Source of the DNA: Ancylostoma caninum
Lineage: Eukaryota > Nematoda > Chromadorea > Rhabditida > Ancylostomatidae
Direction of reading: 5' to 3'
Assembly: GCA_037903475.1 (NCBI GenBank)
Contig: JBAJFG010000188.1
Coordinates: 1,067,501-1,131,500 of the forward strand
DNA length: 64,000 bases
In this document: in pieces, positions 33,336 to 45,539 of the stretch
Layout: every line of letters starts with the position of its first letter
Numbering within the stretch: the stretch's first letter is position 1
The notes under the pieces: model-generated
What the model was told of the DNA's origin: nothing
Databases searched by the model: none
Seen by the model: the letters and a program-made list of their open reading frames with translations, nothing else
Position numbers and translations under genes: made by a program

Positions 33336-33829
33336 CACCCTTATCACACCGTTGGACCCGACTCTGGGCGTTTTCAAACTTTTCGACGCCGGCACATCCC
33401 TATCACACCGTTGGACCCGACTCCAGGCGTTTTTCCCACTTTTGGACGCCGGCGCACCCTTATCACACCGTTGGACCCGACTCTGGGTGTTTTCCCACTT
33501 TTCGACGCCGGCACACCCTTATCACACCGTTGGACCCGACTCCAGGCGTTTTTCCCACTTTTGGACGCCGGCACACCCTTATCACACCGTTGGACCCGAC
33601 TCCAGGTGTCTTCCCGCTTTTGGATGACGGCGCTCCCTTATCACGCCGTTGGACTTGACTTCAGACGTTTCCTCACTTATGGACGCCGGAGCATCCTTAT
33701 CACACCCCCAGCCCACCTCTAACACTACACTAAGGCCTAATCCTCATCCTTGTCGTTCCTCGTCCGCCTCGTTCCTCCTCTTCGTTATAAAGGCAACCTA
33801 TCCGTCTCTCTCCTTTTATACGGTTCTGT
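33331..33829 (-). repeat. Inverted copy of part of the 30.3-kb Helitron
   Basis: The complement of 33331-33829 matches about 30569-31000 almost base for base: ACCGTATAAAAGGAGAGAGA, the GAAGAGGAGGAACGAGGCGG block, then the minisatellite units. Both yield the same translated frame (MDLTSDVSSLMDAG), confirming near-identity. Confidence 0.85.
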
Positions 33830-34292
33830 TGGCATAGTGGATAAAAGAGCGGACTCTCATCCACTCATAAACAATGGTCAGGTTGGTTCGAATCCACTCG
33901 ATAATAGAACAAAGCTAGCACTACTAAAACATGGATGGACCTTGCAAAAAGCCGTCTTTTCGTATTTCCGATGAGAATTTGCATACTTGTGTTGCTTCTA
34001 TACGCAGGTGGATCACTTTGGATCGAAAATGGAGTCGAGTCCGGGGCTCTCCCGTCCGGGAATGTAAGCAAGCAGTGACCTAACTGCCAAGGTTGAAACG
34101 CAGTCGTCGTCCAGTTGATGGGAATTGGGGACAGTGCTGCCATATGCACCGGATTTGGGGCAGTAGCGCCTGACGATCTGCGACTTCATGGCGGCATGAA
34201 CGCGTGCACTTCTCGGGTGAGAACACCCACATTATCGTTTCGACCCTCGCCTCCCGCTCGTTCGGAACGGGTTTGCTCCCGAAATCGTCTGA
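33830..34292 (+). mobile_element. TIR element with tRNA-like module, copy D (5' truncated)
   Basis: Begins inside the module (A box TGGCATAGTGG, 33830-33840; B box GGTTCGAATCC, 33885-33895) and runs to the right end TTTGCTCCCGAAATCGTCTGA. The left half is missing, replaced by the inverted Helitron fragment. Confidence 0.65.
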
Positions 34293-34317
34293 ATAATTAT
34301 CAAATCATATGTACATA

Positions 34318-35257
34318 AGCCTGATCGTCCGGCTTACACCGTATTCTCTGGCGTCTTTTAGCCTCGCTTCGCTTGCCTTACATTCGTGTACATATTTGTT
34401 TCCCTTTATTGAACCGCACCACACCACTTTCGCAAGTGTGGGCCTGCTCGTGGCATTTTCCCCATTACTGAGCGCTTGCGTCCCCTCTAGCAGTTGTGGA
34501 GCCATCCACTGACATGTTACCCACTACTGAGCGCCAGCGCACCACTCACGCTTCCTTGTCTGCGCACCCACCATCCTATTCCATCATAACTGCCATGTCG
34601 GTATCTTACCCGCCTCTTTTATAAGATTTTTATAAGATGTTGCGATCACAGCACAATCTCATTCATTCCAACTGTATTGTAAACAACCCATCGAAGGAGG
34701 ATACGTGGAATATGTTGAGGAGCACGTCCAAAGCTGAATGCACAAGAGGGGAAAAAGATTTTAGCCAACAAGACTACAGTGGAGAGATAGTTGGGTATGA
34801 CCGTATAATAAAGATAGAGGATAAAGTGGTCGGCGTTAATCAATCTCGTCACGAGGGATGACCACGCATTCGACTTCATCTGAGCATCGTAGAGGTGTTG
34901 AATGCCTATGTGCCCTGTACAATGACTTGGGGGCACTCGATGTACCAAGTCAGTGCTTCATCCTTCCAGACTCTGGTACCAATTTACCGATCCCAGAAGG
35001 ATGGAAGGCTTGGTAAGGACACAGCGATATGGCGGAGGCACTCAATGTCAAAAATTCGGAGTATGTCATGGCGAAGGTCTATCTACGTTTGAACGGTGCG
35101 CCGGTATGCATTTACCGGAATCGGTAAGAGGGAGGATGAGGTCAAGATGCGAGTATCGATGGATGAGGAGTGCACCAGCTCGTACCTATGCATCAACGAG
35201 TAAAGCAAGCACCAAAATAGACCTGAGGTTCCGAAGTCAGCCGGACGATCATGCTGG
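34318..35257. mobile_element. Helitron-like element with 3'-type hairpins at both sides
   Basis: The left side, read on the minus strand, ends with GGACGATCAGGCTTA; the right side reads GCCGGACGATCATGCTGG before T at 35258. Both also carry the GCGAAGCGAGC-type palindrome. The interior has diverged minisatellite words (TACTGAGCGCCAGCGCACC) related to 55880-56100. The 5' TC end is not evident, so this is perhaps two Helitron ends head to head. Confidence 0.5.
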
Positions 35258-35965
35258 TGAAGATAATTGAGGTTGAAACCTTCGTTAAGTGTCGACTCGC
35301 ATAGCCGACAGTCTTTCATCTAAGTAGAAGCGGAAATTTCTAGTCCCATGAGTGGAAAAAGCCAGTACAAGAGCGGGAAAGGAGATTTTTTGTTTCTTCT
35401 CGAACGATTCGACAAGTAATTTTTCTCCCAAAAAGTTGGGGCATTAAAGAAAAAGTTGTGGCACCCGATGTGAGTTTTTTCAAAGTCAACTTGAAACAGC
35501 TTTATCCGAGAGACTATTAGTAGCTGGCTTTAATGCCAAAAATTTGTAAACTGATGAGAAACAGCTAAGAAATGGTTCTAGATCAGCCTTTTCCTCTCTT
35601 GAATCCATGGTAAGAAATTCGCTCAGTCACGTCCACATCGGATCCGCACATGTCCGCTAAGGATCGACACATGCTCGCAGTAGCCAACTGACTTCCGTTG
35701 ATCCAAAGTGGCGCAGGAATTTCAGATTAGTATTCACTCATTTCAGTCAACTCATGACATTCTGAGGAAGAAATACAATAGCTAACCGGTCACTTTTAAA
35801 ATGGGCTTCCCACTCTTATTCAATTAGGAACACCTTTTCAAATCAACAACTCATTGGTAAATAAATGAATAACCAACTGATTAATGATGAAATAACGAGA
35901 AAAATGAATAAACAAATGTAATAGCAAAAAATGACAAATAGTGAGCAAAAAAACTACAGGCCTTT
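35258..35965. other. No supportable gene
   Basis: AT-rich sequence. 35830-35960 may be the 3' tail of the LINE relic that follows (AATAAATGAATAAC-type repeats). Confidence 0.4.
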
Positions 35966-36300
35966 CTTAGACTTCGATTTAGTTTCTCCTGTGCAGATCG
36001 GGCGACGAACTCTCTCCACTGCTGTCGGTCTTATGCGAGCGCTTCGCTCTTAGAAAGTGTAAAAATAGTTAGTTTGAGGTCATTCGTCACGTTTGTCGCC
36101 ACGTGTTTCTTGGACGGCCTCTGGGTCGTTTGCTTGACGGAGGGATCCATGAAATAGCAGCTCGAGGTATTTGGTGCTGCAGCATCCGCAGAATATGGCC
36201 GGCAAGCCGGAGTCGACGATGTCAACGTGCAGACTAGTCACGTCGCAGCGTCGCAGTACTTCCTCATTGGTGACTCTGTCGACGTAGTCTAGTCTATCCT
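35966..36300 (-). pseudogene. LINE reverse transcriptase C-terminal remnant
   Basis: The minus-strand frame RVTNEEVLRRCDVTSL (36260 leftwards) matches the region after the RT domain in RTE-like LINEs (RVTNEEVLRR..). Further on, another frame reads QQWREFVARSAQEKLNRSL. Frame breaks mark it as dead. It is cut at 36307 by a CAGGGTGCGTCA TIR. Confidence 0.5.
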
Positions 36301-36309
36301 CAAAAACTA

Positions 36310-38250
36310 CAGGGTGCGTCAAAAATATTTGGACAAGCATAATCGATCTTCAGAATATGAGGAAGGAAAATTCGAATAAATCTGTGGTTGTCATTCGCTA
36401 GTAGTAGTGAGCATTAATGGCAATTTTGATCCAGAAAGTTAATCCACTGATAACGACCAGACTTAGGAGATGATAGGCGAGAAGTTGGCGCAGCACATAT
36501 ATCGATAAAGTCAGAGTCACCTACAGTCTCATCTAAAGTTTTGGAAAAGTTCAATTTTTGTATGGCCCTGAGAAGGCCTTAGCCCACAAAAACTACAATA
36601 CACTACAAAGCCTTCCATACTAGATGCAGGACCTCGATAAGCGATTTTCTTATCTCCTCCGAAGCAAAGCAGGATACTCACTTCATGATGCTATTCTGTT
36701 ACCTTACAAAACTCAAATTAATACATGTATATCAAGAAACAGTTACTCGTTAAATCTCATCCGAAAAACTATGATCAAATCGCCCTCAAACAAGAGAAAT
36801 TAGCTGTTGTAGCGCAATTTCTGTGTATGTTTGTGAAATTTTAACCGCTGTCAAAAACAAAGTTAACAATGAAGCGGAAGATTCTCTAACCTTTCTCAAA
36901 AATTGCTAGAGATTTCGGTAGACACTTCTTCCCATCTCCAGCTTTTTCTAAATCAAGTCTTCGCACTAGGGAGATTGTGTCAGGAGTGTGGTGATGCTGT
37001 AAGAGTGTGATCCACTGCAGTCTTCTCCAACCTAGTAAAGCACTAACATCAGGGTCCTGGTATTGTAATTTCCAGTTGATACCAGCAAATCTGCTATAGA
37101 TGTGGTCGGCAGTGGCGAACAAAAACTGATTTCCCCCTTTTCCAAAGTAACGTTAAGCCTCACTCTCCAAAATTCACACGACAAAACTGATGTAGTGAGG
37201 CATCAAGGGTCTCACTCATTGACCTCATTCCTCAGACCATTACCCCACTGTACGTCTTTTTTTCCGAACTCCAGATGCAATCTTGCGACAGCAGCAGATT
37301 GCTGATGTGGAGCATGCTGAAATCGCCTTCCAGAAGCTTGCGGATCCTTGTGATCTCGGTTTTAGTAGTGGAGGCATGCAATCCTCGTAGAATTGTCAGA
37401 GAGGATCTACTGAATTGAACGGTTGCTGAAGCGACGAAAAAAATGTGCTTGAGCCGAGTTAAAACACTTTGAACTGGTGTGTCCACCTCGGCAATTAATT
37501 TCGCAACAACCTAATAGCAAGGCGGCCGAGTTACGCTGGTGGAGTAGATCAAGGAAGCCGAGGACGTTGCCTTTATTGTCAACGAATTTCTTGGCGGAAC
37601 TGGATAATCGACTGATTTTCAGCTTTCCTGGAGGAGAAAAGCACAAACAAAAGGGAAATAGAATGTCCACCACAGAGACATACCTCAAGAAAAGAAACAA
37701 ATTTAAGATTATCTGTGAGGAGTTAACAAACAGAAATTTATATCATAATTGAAAATTGGAAAATTTCGGGAAGAAGAAGCATTCGTACGGTCTAACAACA
37801 ATTGAAAAAGCATAAAGGGGGGAATCAGGTCATCGCTATATAATACTTCTGGAAATGAGCATGGAAAGCGAACGTTATTTTTGGAAAACTGAGTGACTGC
37901 GGCAGAAACCAGCTCATTTGAATCCCGCCACATCTCAGCCGCGGATACCCAGATACTGAGTCTAACTTGTTATACCTTGGGAGCGCTGATGCCTTCGACA
38001 ATACAACTTGCGTAGAATTACTGGGACTATCGTCCAGACTCCAAAACAAGCACAGAGTTGACAGCCGTAACGTGAAGGTGGTGGCATTAAGAACCACCAT
38101 GCGAAACCAATATTAAGATCTTTCTAATTTGAGCAATTTAGCATGCCCCACCCCTGCCCTGTGCGTGAAGAATTGTCTTTTATGAGCAGATTTGGTTCCA
38201 CCCAAGAAACGTTTTGTTTTTGCTACAGTTACAGAAGGAACTAGCGTGAA
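36310..38250. other. Unresolved region, possible transposon remnants
   Basis: Starts with a mariner-like TIR (CAGGGTGCGTCAAAAATA at 36309); a related inverted end lies at about 40135-40150. A minus-strand frame at 37407-37700 includes CCEINCRGGHTSSKC, faintly like the zinc knuckle of BEL/Pao gag proteins. No continuous gene is seen. Confidence 0.35.
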
Positions 38251-38253
38251 AAA

Positions 38254-39478
38254 TTAGTTGCTGTTCAGACCAAGATCACTAGCAATTATCTTTCTCACAG
38301 TGTTCAGGTCTGCTTTGCGCCGCCTCTCAATGAGAGAACCTAGGTTAAGCATTTTGTTTCTAATGACACCTCCAGGTCTAGCATTGTAATTGAAGCCAAG
38401 CGCACGTGCGAAAACCCTGCTAGTAGAACTATTCTGAATACTTTCTGTTTTCAGTATGTCTTCCTTTTTGTGTGGAGTAAAAACTATCGTGCTGTATTCA
38501 AGCAAAAGTCTAATGTATGTTCCATAATACTATAGGATCTTTGTGAGCAAGACCCTAAACAGCGGCATAGTGTGAAGTAAAGCATAAATCCTTATTGATT
38601 AGAAATCCGGAACCCCGAATTTCTTATGTCTTTCTGAGTGGGACATATTCAAGTACAGTGTAGATCAATCAAATCATCAATCATTCAAATATAGTGTAGA
38701 TCTTCATGTCATCCACAAAAACTTTGCAGGAAACACCCACTTCTGTGACTAAGTCCGGCAACTCATTTGTGTTCACGTTAAACAGAACTGGGAACAGAAC
38801 ACAACCTTGCGGGACTCCACTAGGTGCTTCCTTTGGATTAGAAAATGTCCCGTGTGGGCGAACTTGAAATGCGCGATTGCAGATATAATCTTCGATCCAG
38901 AACAATAACCTTGGATGAATACCAACGTGTTCTACTTCATTAACAAGAAATTGTGAGGAACCCTATCAAATGCCTAAGCAAAATCGGAGTAAATGACACC
39001 AATGTTTTTATCTCATCCAGTGCTGAAGTCCAATCATTTAGAGTTTCAAGCATATGAGCAACCGTAGAACGACCTTTTCCAAAACTATGCTGGTCTGGAG
39101 ATTAAACGTTTTTGGTACCCAAATGTTCAACAATGGTTTTCTTCAATATCTTTTCAAAAATTCTGCACAACATTAAAGTAATACTAACCGGCCTATAGTT
39201 GCAACGATCATTATAGAGTGATTTCTTTCCGAGACGTGTAACATATTAATGCTTCCACCCTTCCGGAACCTCAGCTCGGAATAAACTCAATTTGAAAATG
39301 TGTTCCAACGGTTCGGCAACCGCTGCCGAAATTTTCTTGATGAATGCAAAAGGTACTCCATCAGGAGAGAAGGAAAAACTACTTGGTTGTTTCTGAATCA
39401 TATCAAAAATCTCATGGTATTTGAACCAAAAAAGTCCTGCATTCGACCATCCCAATACACATTAAAACAACTAGGTTA
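38254..39478 (-). pseudogene. CR1/Jockey-type LINE reverse transcriptase, broken
   Basis: Minus-strand fragments occur in the right order over several frames: SPDGVPFAFIKKIS (finger region), RPVSITLMLCRIFEKILKK, QHSFGKGRSTVAHMLE, SGVPQGCVLFPVLFN, and the catalytic box as FVDDMK (usually FADD), then ARALGFNYNARP and GSLIERRRKADLNTV near the C-terminus. Frameshifts (e.g. about 38940-39000) and stops make it nonfunctional. The endonuclease half is not visible; a foldback/Helitron insertion begins at about 39450. Confidence 0.8.
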
Positions 39479-40058
39479 TCATGACTTATAATAACGGGCT
39501 TAGGCTGTTTACATGTGTGTTAGTATGTAAGTATGAATGTGTGTCAGACCGTTACGAAATTCTACAATTGGTCAGTGATGGTGATTGTGTGGTGATTGCA
39601 AGATCATATAAAAGGCTAGAACGGGTGTGGTATGGTTGAGTGGAGTAGGGATGAGATTGAGGAGAAGGTTGGATAATGTGCAACAGGAGTCTATAAAGAA
39701 GGGCTGCGCTGGCGCCCAAAAATGGGGGGACGGGTCCACCACTGTGATAAGGGTGCACCGGCGTCCAAAAGTATGGGAGACGGGTCCATCACTGTGATAA
39801 GGGTGCACCGGCGTCCAAAAGTATGGGAGACGGGTCCATCACTGTGATAAGGGTGCACCGGCGTCCAAAAGTGGGGGAGATGGGTCGACCACTGTGATAA
39901 GGGTGCGCCAGTGCCCAGAAGTGGGGGAGACGACTTGGAGCACCTCTCTCGGCCGACACTGTGAAGGAGAAGGACCAGACGCGTGATATTGCAGTCGTGT
40001 CGACCTTGAAATGTGTCCTAGTGATAATAATAACCTAGTTGTTTTAATGTGTATTGGG
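39450..40058. mobile_element. Helitron-derived insert between 28-bp inverted arms
   Basis: TCCCAATACACATTAAAAC + AACTAGGTT at 39450 is mirrored at 40032-40058. Inside, TCATGACTTATAATAACGGG (39479) is a Helitron 5' end following A, with a TATA-like CATATAAAAGG (about 39604) and about four minisatellite units (GTGCACCGGCGTCC) at 39700-39930. The Helitron 3' hairpin is absent. Confidence 0.65.
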
Positions 40059-40059
40059 A

Positions 40060-41240
40060 CTAGATAATAATAGTAAGTTTTTTAACGTTCTTCTTCTGTA
40101 CATTTTCTGCAAGCGGTTAAGTTTGTTCAAAGACTTAACGCACCCTGTCATTAACAGATAAATAGGCGAATAAATAAAAGGATAACCAAATGCATCATTA
40201 GCAATTCTCAAGAACGACTGATGAGAGATCCGGAAGAATTAACGAAAAAAAAAACTAACCAAAAAGAGAAATTACCGCTCTAAGTGGGCGAGGACTACTC
40301 TGTGGAGAAAATCCCTTACGAGCAAACACTTTGCGGCAAAACAACCCAAGGCATTCTGGTCGGCGGTACGTGGAGCAAGGTCGTGAGATGACAACGAAGG
40401 TTCGCCGGAGGAAAGCCCTGAAAGCACCTATCCTCGCCTCATCTGCCGCGCGAGGTCGGTCAGCGTAACCGCGTAATATCCCTTATCTGCCATGGCGGTG
40501 CGGCTCGGCAGGATCTTTTGTCGGGGACGAAATGTTGAAAGCTCTCCTTGTTGCACCAGTAGACCTCTACTTATATTTTCCTTTCAGCGAGTTTGAGCTG
40601 TGCTTCAATAAATTGAAGTTGTGAGTATTTAGACCCTGGCTACTCGAGGAGCGGCACAGACAGTGTTGATGATTACAAAAAAAGTGAGTTTCGGCTCGAT
40701 TTCAAGTCCTGCTGATGGCTCAAGGAGTCAAATGATTAATAATAGAACTATGACACTACTCATCTCAAAAACAACCACGGTTCTGAAGTCAGCTGGCAGT
40801 CTGCTACTTAGCCAAAGAAAATTGTTTGCAGGCACAATAAATTCTGGAATTATTAAAAAGTTCTGGGGCAGCTCGTGGTGGTTTACTGCTTGTCCACGTT
40901 TTGCACCTTGCGGTTGCAACATACTGCATTGACTTTTACGTATGCTGAAGGCCTCACATCTGCAATCGGCACCATTTTTGGCCAGGCTATACGAGTTCGT
41001 GTTATTTTACTTTGATGATTCAAAATCCAAACAACTAACTAATGAAGCAACCTACTGCATTAGCACTATATTTGTCGAAGTGGAAGACAACTTTCGCAAA
41101 TTAGCGGAGGCTCGAGGGTACTGAGCAATCCAAGTGGAGATGAGAGCTTAGAGAATGTTTCACGAGCAGGTCGATGACTCAACCTTCATAAAGGTCTGCA
41201 GAGAGAGAGAGAGCGCGAGAGAGAGAGGAAGAGAGAGCTA
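40060..41240. other. No confident gene
   Basis: A short plus-strand frame at 40942-41124 (FYFDDSKSKQLTNEATYC, ending FRKLAEARGY) looks protein-like, and 40594-40623 is bounded by TTTCAG and GTGAGT, but no phased set of exons emerges. Confidence 0.35.
41199..41238. repeat. (GA)n-rich microsatellite
   Basis: AGAGAGAGAGAG with GCGAGA interruptions. Confidence 0.9.
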
Positions 41241-41266
41241 TTAGGTTGAGTCAAAAGTTCGCGGAC
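41241..41266 (+). mobile_element. Solo mariner-like terminal repeat
   Basis: TTAGGTTGAGTCAAAAGTTC followed by GCGGAC, the form of mariner-family ends. The partner end was not found. Followed at 41345-41700 by degenerate 60-bp minisatellite words (GTATCCAGGCGTTCTCTACC). Confidence 0.5.
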
Positions 41267-41744
41267 AAATTGACAATATATTTATTTGGGCCACGGACCC
41301 ATCTCGCATCCGTGGACCATATTGATTCGTTTTTATCGCTATTATTCCAATACTGAACCTGTATCCAGGCGTTCTCTACCCAGTCGGGCTAAATCAGGCC
41401 CGTTTTCCATCAGCGGATCCGAATCCCGACGTTATCCGCTTTATTAATCAACAGTGGACCCATCCTGTAATGGCAAACACCTATCCTGGAGTATTCCTGT
41501 CAAGTCAAAGCGGACCTGTTCTACAACGGCGGACTCGTACCGCGGCGATCTCCACACTATTGGGCCCCGAAGCACCTGTGCTCCATCGGAGTTCCATTGT
41601 GTAGGTGTACAACCTCTCTATGTGATAGGCGAACTCGCTCCTTACGTAATCACATCCGGATCTCCGGGGAAGCACAGCGGTGGAATTAACCACTTGAGTG
41701 AACTGTAGTGATCCGGCCGCTATACCGCGATCTCAGCGGTGTGG

Positions 41745-42080
41745 AATCCCATCCAATTCCTGCATGAATGTGTGTGGAAAGGTTGTAGAGTGGTTATCCT
41801 GTAGCGTATATTGTGCAGCCTCAAAGCTTGTGAACACTCCCTCAGCCAGCTGCTGCGAGAACCGGCAGCGGAGGGATTGAAATCACTATCCCGTGCATGC
41901 GGGAGAGCCAGGAGTGACTTAGGATGCGAGTCCCGAAACGAACGTGTCTGAGTCTCTAAAAATTGGCAAGACGCCCTCACAGTCCTCGCTTCAAAATTAC
42001 CAGTGCTTATGAGTGTTGCCCCGTTATGAGAGGATATGTCTGGGGCTAAGACCTTTACAGCGCTCTGTTTAATAGATCTG
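41745..42080. repeat. Dispersed repeat, copy 2 (SINE-like)
   Basis: Homologous over about 330 bp to 10160-10490. This copy has GTAGAGTGGTTATCC (A-box-like) and GGGATTGAAATCAC (B-box-like) about 95 nt apart, which hints at a tRNA-derived SINE. Confidence 0.6.
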
Positions 42081-45000
42081 TTGTTGTGACCATCAGTTAT
42101 CGCAGATATTCTTCAACAGCGGTCAGAGAACATTGTCGTGAAGGAGAACTAGCTTCTTCTGGTGACAATTTTAACTTTTTAAGCTTAGTCACAAACTGAG
42201 CTCGTTTTTGGAACACTAGCTACCCTGAATTAAAATACGGTTCGAAACCTGTTCGCGATTAGCTTCGTGGCAAGATCCCACACTAGCAATAGCTCAATCG
42301 CTCTTCTCCGACATGACCCTCAAACAAATGCGATTTGTCAGCTTTTTGTGGTCTCTCTCGTGCATCGCTACTCTCAAGAATTCCATCAAGCTCTGTAGTT
42401 CGAAAAGAGGTTTGTAGTACTCTTTCTCCAGTACGTAGGTGTTTGAAGTTTCTAAACGCCGTTGTGCGTTATAGACAGCATGCGCCTACTTTGCTACCTC
42501 AATGCGGCTTGATTGGTACTGAAAGCAATCAGATACCTTCGCGAAAAAAATCGTAAGCAACATTAAAATTTGACACGTTCCTGAAGCTAGACCTTTCGAT
42601 TCGTTTCTCTTGGACTTGAAAATTACTTGTAGTTTCCTAATTATAATTCGGATAAACGAACAGACCACCTTCTGGTTCCAATATTGTCTGAATTGCACAG
42701 TACTTTTCACAGTAGGTGCGGGGATGCGGGGAACCTTTCTCAATCTTTCCTTCTCCTCTTTCTCTATACGTTTAAAATCAAAAGTTCTGTAGTAAAAAGA
42801 AAAAAGCGGCGCTCTCGGTCTCTCGGCTCCCTCGGTGATCAGTCACCCATCGACAAAGACGGTTTCGCAATACATGGCTAGCGCCGTATTACATCGGTAT
42901 CGAACTGTGTCTCTGTGAGCCACGTTACCTCTGGGTTAGATGAACCCTAAAAAAAACCGTGCGCCATGTTACCTCTGGGCTAGATAAACTAGAAGAAAAG
43001 GTAAACTCAATCGCAGCAATCTCGTTAGCAGCGCAGGTAAGGCCTCAGGGCTAGCAGGATTGGGGCACGTGCCCAGCGAACTTATAGCGCGGGCGTTGCG
43101 AGATCGGCGCGCGCACCCATCGATGGCCTCACAGGAGGTCAATACCGGGTGATGGTCAATTTCTGAACGTTGAGCGACAAGGATTCACCACATAGATGTA
43201 TTGATGGTGCACGACCATCTTTACCAAAAATGCCCGCTATGAACTCCCCTTCACTAGGGGCCAACTGTTGAAGGAGACTGGGTTCACGTCCTTAGAAACC
43301 GAATCCGTTGGCGTCACATACCGTCGGAGTCGCACCGATGCTGCCTCGTATTTCTCGCTGATGAAGCCGTTCTCTCGCGCGCGCTGAGCAATTTTCTCGA
43401 GCGCGCTTCGAGCGAGCTTCTTTCGTCGTCAGCGTCCTTCGAAAGTTGACCCTCGTCTGCTCCGCGCTTAGGGAATTACTGCTCCGGCAGAAGCGAGCGA
43501 CTTTACCGACCTGCGTCTTGGAACCTGTACTATTTCCTTCTGCTCCGCGCAAAGCGAAGCAGGGCTCGCTTCTCGCGGAGACTTCAGACATGTGCGCGCG
43601 GTCACCAGCGAGGGTTTGTCTGAGTAGTTTAGAAGGCGTTACTATAGAAACGCTAAGATAGGACTCGCGGAAGGATAGGTGTCCAGAAAGGGTGTTCGTT
43701 CAAAATTGCGGTCTTATAGTATTCATATAATATCAGCAATTGTGTTGGGTTGCTCAGTTGTGGGGCGACAGTGCTGCAATCGTGGGGCGGCCCCCCGCGG
43801 ACCTTAAAATGGCAGCACTATTGGCTATAGTGCTGCCCCAACTCTGAAATTTTCTGATAGTCAAATGTTCGAAAAATTCATGAAAAATTTATTGTGGACT
43901 AAAATACAGAATTGGTCAGAATACACACTAAAACGAATAATAGGCATGCTTAAAGCGCAGTTAAGCTCCAGAAACATCAGGAAAAACAATTTTTCATAAA
44001 AATCATAAAAATGCACTATTAGCAAAAACACATCAAACTGTGTGTCCTGGATCAGGCTAACCAAAATCTGCGATGAAATCCAATTTTGTCGATGCCCAAG
44101 ACACCCAAAAAACAAACAACTTCACAATTCAGGATGAAATCAGGAAATTTTGGCCGAAAAAAAGAAGTGAAATGAGGAAAACACCCACGATCTCGTTACA
44201 AAGAAAAAGCCCAAAATTTCCCAAAAACGTAAAGTACATACAAATATCAGACGTAATCAATATCTTCAACAATTTCGGACAAGGTTAGGCAATTTTGGGC
44301 TTGGCATTAAGTTAAACTGTAGCCTTGGTAGCCGTCGGAACTAGTGAGTGTCGAGAATAAGCAAGGCGCGGTAGGCAGACAGTTAAAGCTAAGGAAGCGA
44401 TAGCGGCAGCGAGATCGTCAGCAAAATCGAGAAAAATTTAGAAATGCGACCAAAATGTGACAAATCCAGGTAGAGGGCAACGTAGATTGGGTATCAATGA
44501 CAACAAATCCGGGTAGATCGGCAAACTGAATAGGAAAAAAGCGACGGAACCTGGCTTAACGGTGGAGATTTTGAATCAGTCCCAGAAACAGGTAGAAATA
44601 TCGAAAAATCAATTGAGATCGGCGAGTGAAGGCAGCAACTTCAGAGGAGAGTTAGAAATCAAAGATGGAGCAGTAGAATTAAAACAACACGTACGGGATG
44701 TGAGATCAGCTGAAGTCGGCAAAAAAAAACAGCAGAAAATTTCAGGGAGATTTTGCAACGTTTTTAGTGAGCCAAAATTCAAATCATAGTCAAAAAAATC
44801 AGACTCAATCCATAGTTCAAGGACAAAAAAGTCAGATTCAATCCATGATTTAAAGCTCGAAAATAATTCAAACGAAGAAAACTCCCTTCAAGTAAGAGTC
44901 AAATCAAAACTTATTTCTTATCTGTGTGCTGGGATGGAAAAGCGTCGGCATTTCTGAAGAAGCGATAAAAGAATAAAAGGAGGCTCACGGATTTAGGACG

Positions 45001-45380
45001 ACAAAAATAATTGGAATGCATCATCCGCACACTTCTTACTCGATTTAAAACAAAATGGGAGATTGCGCATTTCGAAAACAAAAACGCGCAATTGCCTATG
45101 CCAAAGTGAGCGGGAAGAACTCACACAGTAAATCAAATATCAAGAACAAAGAACATCCTATAGAAAAATTTCTTCTAAAAAAGTTTGGTTTCGCATGTTT
45201 CCATCATCATTATGATATGGAAGAAGGATGCGTATGACAAAGATGATGGGAACAGAGATGGATGAGACCAAAGAACAAAAGTTGGAACTCCAAACCGCGC
45301 AAAAACTTCGGAAAAGTCGGAGCTCACTGTTTTCTTTGAAATTGAGGTTTCAAAAAACTCATTTCGACGTCTCGGTAGAC
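42081..45380. other. 3.3 kb with no confident gene
   Basis: A GC-rich block at 43290-43640 gives open frames on both strands without splice context. 43760-43850 is a hairpin (CAGTGCTGCAATCG.. / ..CTATAGTGCTGCCCC). 44050-44900 is A-rich. I found no phased exon set. Confidence 0.4.
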
Positions 45381-45489
45381 CTACATGTTGTTGATGATGT
45401 TCAGCGCCCTCGTCCTGTCGTCAACAAGCTCAATATCCAAGATTTTAACTTCCACTTCGCCCATGTTCGCACCGTCATACGATTGCCAA
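45381..45489 (-). CDS. Terminal exon of a minus-strand gene, unknown
   Basis: On the minus strand, GGAATTTTTTTCAG (45490-45503) is followed by 1 nt and 35 codons to TAG at 45381-45383. The translation WQSYDGANMGEVEVKILDIE... ends RALNIINNM. Codon use and composition look genuine, and the acceptor is close to the nematode TTTTCAG consensus. The upstream exons must lie to the right; 45540-46235 would be intronic tandem repeat. The phase (1 nt carried in) needs a preceding exon ending in phase 2, which I could not identify. Confidence 0.5.
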
Positions 45490-45539
45490 CTGAAAAAAAT
45501 TCCAAAATAAGAACAATGTAAGCGGACGCGCACATAAAA

